Assembly (NCBI GenBank): GCA_007134165.1
Contig: SLLJ01000459.1
Span: 1 to 17,621, forward strand
Direction of reading: 5' to 3'
Source: Nitriliruptoraceae bacterium
GTDB taxonomy: Bacteria > Actinomycetota > Nitriliruptoria > Nitriliruptorales > Nitriliruptoraceae
Length of the DNA stretch: 17,621 bases
Part shown: positions 14,056-17,621 of the stretch, piece after piece
Numbering within the stretch: the stretch's first letter is position 1
Layout of the letters: each line of letters begins with the position of its first letter
The notes under the pieces: generated by a model
The model's database searches: none
What the model was told of the DNA's origin: nothing
The model's input: the letters and a program-made list of their open reading frames with translations, nothing else
Program-made: the position numbers and the translations under genes

Positions 14056-14904
14056 CTACTCGGCGGAGAAGTACTTGTCGTACAGCGTGTCGTAGGTGCT
14101 GTCGGCACGAACCTGGGCCAACGCCGCGTTGATCGCGTCGACCAGACCGTCAGCGCGGTCCTTCTCCATCGCGAAGCCGTAGTCCTCCTCGGTGTCGAAC
14201 TCGTCGACCACCGTGATGGCGTCATCCGCCCGGGCCTGCTCGGCATTGACCGGCAGGTCCTGCAGGATCGCGTCGATCCGGCCGGCCTCGAGCGCCACGA
14301 ACAGGTCCCCGGAGCTCTCGAAGGCGATCAGTTCCGCGCCCGGGACGTTCTCCTGGGCATAGATCTCGCCGGTCGTGCCCGACTGCACACCCACCGACAG
14401 ACCCTCGACGAGGTCGTCGATGCTCTCGATACCGGCGTCGACCGGCACGAGCAGGGACTGCTTGGCCTCGTAGTAGGCGTCGGCGAAGTCGACGTTCTCG
14501 GCGCGCTCCTCGGTGATGGTCATCGCCGAGGCGGCGATGTCACACTGCCCGGCGGCCATCGAGGCGCCCGAGGTCAGGCCCTCGAAGCCGGTGGCCACCA
14601 CGGCGATGTCGAGGCCGAGCACCTCGGTGATCGCCTCCATGAGCTCGATGTCGAAGCCGGAATAGCCGGTCGGGGCGTCCGGGTCCTCGAACTCGAACGG
14701 GGCGTAGGGGATGTCCGAACACACGGTCAGGGTGCCCTCGGCGACGAGATCGAGGCCACTGGCGTCGATCTCGTCGGCGTCGTCCACCGCCTCGTCGGCG
14801 GTCTCCTCGGTGACATCCTCGTCGGGCTCGTCGGCGTCGTCGCCGCACGCGGCGGCGAGCAGGGAGACGGCCGCGAGTGCCGCCATCAGGCGCATCGCTC
14901 GCAT
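14056..14904 (-). CDS. Amino-acid ABC importer, substrate-binding lipoprotein
   Basis: Extracellular solute-binding protein of family 3 (SBP_bac_3), anchored to the membrane by lipid; 282 residues. It has a signal peptide MRAMRLMAALAAVSLLAAAC with a lipobox-like ending and Cys20 as the acylation site. An acidic linker rich in Asp and Glu (about 21-50) follows. The mature fold shows LTVCSDIPYAPFEFEDPD, YSGFDIELMEAI, CDIAASAMTITEERAENVDFADAYYEA and the hinge SVGVQSGTTGE. GFD(I/V)xL and MTIT.ER are diagnostic of polar amino-acid binders. The ligand is probably glutamate, glutamine or a similar polar amino acid. ATG at 14904 has an excellent AGGAGGT seven bases upstream. First gene of the importer; hairpins and gaps suggest it is the most abundant product. 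Confidence 0.95.
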   Translation of the reverse strand: MRAMRLMAALAAVSLLAAACGDDADEPDEDVTEETADEAVDDADEIDASGLDLVAEGTLTVCSDIPYAPFEFEDPDAPTGYSGFDIELMEAITEVLGLDIAVVATGFEGLTSGASMAAGQCDIAASAMTITEERAENVDFADAYYEAKQSLLVPVDAGIESIDDLVEGLSVGVQSGTTGEIYAQENVPGAELIAFESSGDLFVALEAGRIDAILQDLPVNAEQARADDAITVVDEFDTEEDYGFAMEKDRADGLVDAINAALAQVRADSTYDTLYDKYFSAE

Positions 14905-14985
14905 CGTTGTTACCTCCTGGGCAGGGGGCTGGTCGCCGCGGGGGTCCACGACGGGCTCCCGGCGTCCGGCGCCGGGGTCCGGCAC

Positions 14986-15029
14986 AGCCTACGACCGTGG
15001 TCGGAGGGACGCGAACGCTGGCGTTCGCG
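14986..15029 (-). promoter_or_regulatory. Candidate promoter and 20-bp palindrome upstream of the importer
   Basis: Minus-strand TAGGCT (14991-14986) is a good -10. Its expected -35 position abuts the inverted repeat CGCGAACGC (15010-15018) / GCGTTCGCG (15021-15029), perfect over 9 bp with a 2-base centre. A smaller inverted repeat CGACC/GGTCG (14992-15003) lies in the spacer and CCGGCGCCGG (14966-14975) in the leader. The larger repeat could be an operator for the importer or the terminator of the regulator gene, whose stop is 57 bases upstream. Confidence 0.45.
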
Positions 15030-15085
15030 GGGCGCACCATCGCGGGACACGACGCCGGGCGGCTGCCGATGAGGGGATGGCGGGA

Positions 15086-15724
15086 TCAGGCGTCGAAGCG
15101 CGCGATGATCTGCTCGGCGACCTGGCGCATGCTCTGGCGGCGCTCCATCGCCTGGCGCTGCAGGAGCCGGAACGCCTCCGCCTCCGACAGGCCCTCGTGC
15201 TGCTGGAGCAGGCCCTTGGCCCGCTCGACCAGCTTGCGGGCCTCCAGCCGGCCCTGCAGGTCGTCGACGGTGGCCTCGAGCCCCGACAGCTCACGGAACC
15301 TCCCCGCGGCGATCTCCACGGCGGGGAGCAGATCGTGCTTCTGGAACGGCTTGACGAGGTAAGCCATGGCACCCGCCCGGCGGGCCTTCTCGACCAGGTC
15401 GCGCTGGCTGAACGCCGTCAGGATCAGGATCGCGGCCAGCCGGTCCTTGGCGATCTCCTCGGCGGCCTGGATGCCGTCCATGACGGGCATCTTGACGTCG
15501 AGGATGACCAGATCAGGCTCGAGCTCACGGGTCAGGCGCACCGCCGAGGCGCCGTCCGCGACCTCGGCGACGACCTCGAAGCCCTCCTCCTCGAGCATCT
15601 CCTTGAGGTCGAGACGGATGAGCGCCTCGTCCTCGGCGATGAGCACACGGGTGGGACGCACCACGGAGGGGTCTGGGGCGGGATCGGGCGATCCCACCGC
15701 GTCAGGGGTGGTCGCATCGTTCAC
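15086..15724 (-). CDS. pdtaR: ANTAR-domain response regulator (PdtaR-like)
   Basis: Two-component regulator that acts by binding RNA (transcription antitermination) when phosphorylated. 212 residues, against 205 in M. tuberculosis PdtaR (Rv1626). The receiver domain (about 25-145) has acidic pair Glu31-Asp32, phospho-acceptor Asp76 (VILDVKMPVMDG), Thr103 (ILTAF) and Lys125 (LVKPF). The ANTAR domain (about 155-212) has the LEARKLVERAKGLLQQ...LSEAEAFRLLQRQAMERRQSM.QVA pattern. A disordered Pro/Asp-rich lead covers about 1-24. GTG at 15724 has GGAGGG seven bases upstream and overlaps the preceding coiled-coil gene by four bases (GTGA). The cognate histidine kinase (PdtaS in mycobacteria) is not in the window. 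It precedes an amino-acid importer, as the homologous ANTAR gene does in Streptomyces, where a branched-chain importer follows. Confidence 0.95.
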   Translation of the reverse strand: MNDATTPDAVGSPDPAPDPSVVRPTRVLIAEDEALIRLDLKEMLEEEGFEVVAEVADGASAVRLTRELEPDLVILDVKMPVMDGIQAAEEIAKDRLAAILILTAFSQRDLVEKARRAGAMAYLVKPFQKHDLLPAVEIAAGRFRELSGLEATVDDLQGRLEARKLVERAKGLLQQHEGLSEAEAFRLLQRQAMERRQSMRQVAEQIIARFDA

Positions 15725-16023
15725 GTCTGGTCCCTCCGCGGGGCTGAGCTCTCGACCGCGAGCAGCCGGTCGAGCAGGCGGTCCTGCTCGGTGAGCAGAT
15801 CCCGGATCTGCTGACGGGACTCGTCGAGCAGGGAGCGGTGTCGATCACGGTCGGTGCGGGCCTCACGCCACTCTCGGTCGGCGAGCGGCGTCTGGGCGAC
15901 CAGCTTGCGCGTCTCGGCCTGGTCCGCGGCCTCGTCAAGGTAGGCGACCTGGTCGGCCAGGACACGCTCGGTCGCGCGGACCCGGCGCAGCTCGTCCTGG
16001 ATCCGCGTCAGGCGCTCGCGCAC
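15721..16023 (-). CDS. Small coiled-coil protein, coupled to the ANTAR regulator
   Basis: Not recognised as a named family. 100 residues, highly charged, with heptad spacing of Leu/Val/Ile across nearly its full length: LTRIQDELRRVRATERVLADQVAYLDEAADQAE and RSLLDESRQQIRDLLTEQDRLLDRLLAVE, each shown only in part as evidence of an all-helical coiled coil. No membrane segment, cysteine or signal peptide. Its stop overlaps the regulator's GTG by four bases, so the two are probably made together. A link to the regulator's dimer or signalling state is possible but unproven. The start is uncertain: GTG at 16023 is the first start in frame, with GAGG directly touching it. No better start lies upstream before a stop near 16073. 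Confidence 0.75.
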   Translation of the reverse strand: MRERLTRIQDELRRVRATERVLADQVAYLDEAADQAETRKLVAQTPLADREWREARTDRDRHRSLLDESRQQIRDLLTEQDRLLDRLLAVESSAPRRDQT

Positions 16024-16132
16024 CCTCGCTGCATCGCGTTGTCCGGCCGTGGCTCGTCCCGTCGTCGATCAGGGGGGCACGGCCAGCCGCGAGCGACGCC
16101 CCGCGACGACCGTCGCCGTCCGCCGTCGGGAG

Positions 16133-16189
16133 CCATGCGGCCGGCCGCATGGGAGAAGAACGCTACCCGCGCGGGGGCGAGGCGGGCAA
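16133..16189 (-). promoter_or_regulatory. Promoter of the coiled-coil/ANTAR operon with 20-bp palindrome at the start point
   Basis: On the minus strand TTGCCC (16189-16184), an 18-base spacer and TAGCGT (16165-16160) form the best -35/-10 pair in the window. The predicted start point, near 16153, touches a perfect 20-bp palindrome with arms CCATGCGGCC / GGCCGCATGG (16133-16152). A repressor bound there would block the start. If transcribed, the palindrome would also fold as a hairpin. The leader to the first gene would be about 130 bases. Confidence 0.5.
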
Positions 16190-16211
16190 CCGGTGGCCCC
16201 ATGACCACCGG
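16190..16211 (-). terminator. Terminator-like hairpin after tRNA-Leu
   Basis: Perfect 7-bp arms CCGGTGG (16190-16196) and CCACCGG (16205-16211), 8-base loop, beginning 11 bases past the tRNA 3' end. TTGCCC follows on the minus strand; those bases also serve as the predicted -35 of the next operon. Confidence 0.6.
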
Positions 16212-16222
16212 CAGACAGCCGG

Positions 16223-16306
16223 TACCCCCGGTGGGACTCGAACCCACAAGCCCTCACGGGCAGACGGTTTTGAGCCGTCCCTGTCTGCCACTTCCAGCAC
16301 GGGGGC
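16223..16306 (-). tRNA. tRNA-Leu (anticodon CAA)
   Basis: An 84-base cloverleaf on the minus strand. Acceptor GCCCCCG (16306-16300) pairs with CGGGGGT, with G-U as the first pair. The D-arm contains TGGAAGTGGCAGAC, typical of Leu. The anticodon arm GACGG-CTCAAAA-CCGTC gives anticodon CAA, reading UUG. A long class-II variable arm (TGCCCGTGAGGGCT) and T-arm TGTGGGTTCGAGTCCCAC follow, with discriminator A at 16223. The terminal CCA is not fully encoded (ACC then G). The UUG codon is rare in GC-rich genomes, so this is probably a minor tRNA. Conventional fold with no missing parts. Confidence 0.97.
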
Positions 16307-16342
16307 GGATGGGCGTGGCGATGCGGCCACGCGCCCATCCTA
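16307..16342 (-). promoter_or_regulatory. Hairpin and -10 box between HNH gene and tRNA-Leu
   Basis: GGATGGGC + GTGG (16307-16318) pairs with CCAC + GCCCATCC (16327-16330 and 16333-16340), a 12-bp stem with a 2-base bulge. It directly abuts the tRNA 5' end and could terminate the HNH transcript. On the minus strand TAGGAT (16342-16337) overlaps its outer edge and is a good -10 for the tRNA. A start near 16330 would leave a leader of about 24 bases. Both uses may be real. Confidence 0.45.
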
Positions 16343-16343
16343 G

Positions 16344-17204
16344 CTAGCGGCGACGCGCATTGCGGCCGGCGAAGGTCGGGGTCTGCGCATGACAGTTCGC
16401 GCAGAGAAGCCGTAGGTTCTCTCGACGGTTGTCCCTGGGATCGCCGTTGACGTGGTCCAACTGCAGCGGAGCAGGACGCCCTCGCCACTGTGTGAGTCCA
16501 CACGTCGCGCAGGACTCCTCGATCAGCCCCTCGCGCACCAGACGGTCCCGCAGCGTCGAACTGCCGCCCCGGAAGGGCGAGTCTCGAACAAGCACCTCAT
16601 CGATCGGACGCGGTGGCTTGGTGGGACTCGTCCGACCGGTAGCCCAGGCGCGACCAAGCAGTTCGTCCCTCGGGATTCCGGACGCGTCGATCCGCTCACG
16701 GAACCAACGGCAGGCGGAGCCGTTGGACGGATCCAGACCCAGCGCACGCATCGCGTCGGCCAGGGTCGTTGCCCCTTCCAGCACGGCCTGCAAGCGCTCG
16801 TCGTCGATGTCTGGGCGTGCGGGAGCAGGCGGGCGAGGTTCCCCTGGGCGCAGGCAACCAGGCCGCCAATGACTGGTGTCGAGCTCCAAGCGCACGATGT
16901 GGTCCTGAACACGACGCCACGCCGCTCCGCCCACCGAGAGCCCCAGCACGCCGAACACCCCGTTCAGGTTCGAGGCCTCAGCGACCGCATGCGCGAGCTG
17001 TTCGTCGGTGTAGCGACGTGGGTGCTCTCCGATATCCGGGAGCCGCGACAGGTCGAGACCGAGCTCGGTGGCTCTCGCGCGCAGAGCGGAAACCGTGGTG
17101 CCTCCGCCGACGAGTCCCAGCGAGCGGCGGACCTGCCGCCAGGACGTGGCGGCGGCGACCGCGGCGCGCAGATCGTCGTCGGTCCAGGAACGGGGACGGG
17201 GCAT
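16344..17204 (-). CDS. HNH endonuclease-like protein with N-terminal repeats
   Basis: Predicted DNA-binding nuclease of 286 residues, function in the cell unknown. The C-terminal HNH domain has zinc pairs C232-x-x-C235 and C268-x-x-C271. The catalytic pattern is LDHVNGDPRDNRRENLRLLC: Asp250-His251, Asn263, His272. Before it come three related units of about 50 residues (about 6-55, 64-113, 132-180). They share (W/Y)TD(D/E)xL..AV..A.....V...LGL..GG......R...L.LD.S, which look like small helical DNA-reading modules. A fourth, shorter one (IDEVLVRDSPFRGGSSTLRD) leads into the HNH. This family is common in phages and bacterial chromosomes, often near tRNA genes. ATG at 17204 is chosen at the first module, with AAGG upstream. 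The open frame to 17411 adds a sequence of non-coding appearance. Confidence 0.87.
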   Translation of the reverse strand: MPRPRSWTDDDLRAAVAAATSWRQVRRSLGLVGGGTTVSALRARATELGLDLSRLPDIGEHPRRYTDEQLAHAVAEASNLNGVFGVLGLSVGGAAWRRVQDHIVRLELDTSHWRPGCLRPGEPRPPAPARPDIDDERLQAVLEGATTLADAMRALGLDPSNGSACRWFRERIDASGIPRDELLGRAWATGRTSPTKPPRPIDEVLVRDSPFRGGSSTLRDRLVREGLIEESCATCGLTQWRGRPAPLQLDHVNGDPRDNRRENLRLLCANCHAQTPTFAGRNARRR

Positions 17205-17621
17205 GACAGGCCTTGGTGAGCGGTGGGGACCGACCCCGGGTCGGACCCCGACGAACCCGCCGAGGATCGCACACCTGTGCGACCGCTGGGGGCACGCGAC
17301 CCGCGGGCTGTGGACCCACCGCCTCGCGACCGACACGGACGAGGACGGTGCGGCGTCACCGAACTCCGGTGTGCGGTGAGGACAACGAACCGGGTGATGG
17401 GAAGGATGCAAACGGCAGGAGATTGACGGAGAGCTCCGTGCGCGGACAGCCTTCGGTTGGTCAGTCGCGACTGCAAGCGGTTACGGTCGCCCCGTCCATT
17501 CCCGTGCGAGCGTGCCTCAGCTCGCGGTGCTCCCGCCGACTGCACCCGGTCGGCGTTGCCGGTAGGGCAGCCGGATCATCGTCCATAGCGAGGCACCTGC
17601 ACGGGTCCGTACCGACCAAAA
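17205..17621. other. Intergenic region, no convincing gene
   Basis: 417 bases upstream of the HNH gene to the window end. Open frames here are short and have no gene-like codon use or ribosome site. Visible structure is limited to small inverted repeats: ACGGAG/CTCCGT (17426-17439) and CGGTG/CACCG (about 17346-17361). It presumably contains the HNH promoter, but no clear TAGNNT with proper spacing was singled out. A gene may begin beyond the right edge. Confidence 0.6.

Noticed and set aside
13851..14246. N-terminal extension of the importer permease
   Set aside because: Overlaps the binding-protein gene on the same strand in another frame, is Ser/Arg/Thr-rich, and the GTG at 13850 has its own GGGAGG.
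16223..17204. Genomic island inserted at tRNA-Leu
   Set aside because: No integrase, no repeat of the tRNA 3' end in the window, and the HNH gene lies on the 5' side of the tRNA, not the usual insertion side.
1..17621. CRISPR array, insertion sequence or prophage
   Set aside because: No regularly spaced repeats, no transposase or phage structural genes; the only tandem repeat is the coding repeat in rpsA.

Overview
The window is high-GC chromosomal DNA from an actinobacterium (Actinomycetota). The evidence is strong G/C third-position bias, GTG starts with GGAGG-type ribosome sites, TAGNNT-type -10 hexamers, an ANTAR response regulator of the PdtaR type, a DNA polymerase I with Tyr in the O-helix, and the order pdtaR ... 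polA - rpsA - coaE - uvrB. That order is the Mycobacterium tuberculosis order (Rv1626, Rv1629, Rv1630, Rv1631, Rv1633), with other genes inserted. The proteins look divergent from mycobacteria and streptomycetes, so a deeper-branching class is possible, but I cannot place it to genus.

Layout from left to right. Positions 1-1631 (minus) hold an ABC exporter: an ATPase and an ABC-2 permease cut by the window edge, overlapping by one base. 1632-2105 is its promoter/operator region plus a possible broken small gene. 2106-6621 (minus) holds the housekeeping block uvrB, coaE and rpsA, with candidate terminators and promoters between the genes. 6809-7842 (plus) holds tag (3-methyladenine glycosylase I) and a small unknown beta-rich protein. 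7843-8172 is a convergent gap with strong RNA structure. 8173-10899 (minus) is polA, divergent from a thioredoxin-TPR (CnoX-like) gene at 11019-11852 (plus), with a palindrome in the shared promoter region. 11857-14904 (minus) is a polar amino-acid ABC importer (binding lipoprotein, permease, ATPase) whose long internal gaps carry strong hairpins. 15086-16023 (minus) is a two-gene unit of a small coiled-coil protein and the ANTAR regulator, translationally coupled by a 4-base overlap. 16223-16306 (minus) is tRNA-Leu(CAA). 16344-17204 (minus) is an HNH endonuclease-like protein with three internal repeats. 17205-17621 shows no convincing gene.

How the parts relate. UvrB, PolA and Tag are all DNA-repair enzymes (nucleotide excision, gap filling, base excision). 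RpsA and tRNA-Leu serve translation, and CoaE makes coenzyme A. The importer lies directly downstream of the ANTAR regulator, as a different amino-acid importer does in Streptomyces, so a regulatory link is possible but unproven. Most of the window is ordinary core genome. The less ordinary material is in the intergenic DNA (perfect palindromes at predicted promoters, long hairpins inside the importer operon, a structured convergent gap) and in the repeat-containing HNH protein beside the tRNA. I did not find a clear new multi-gene system.
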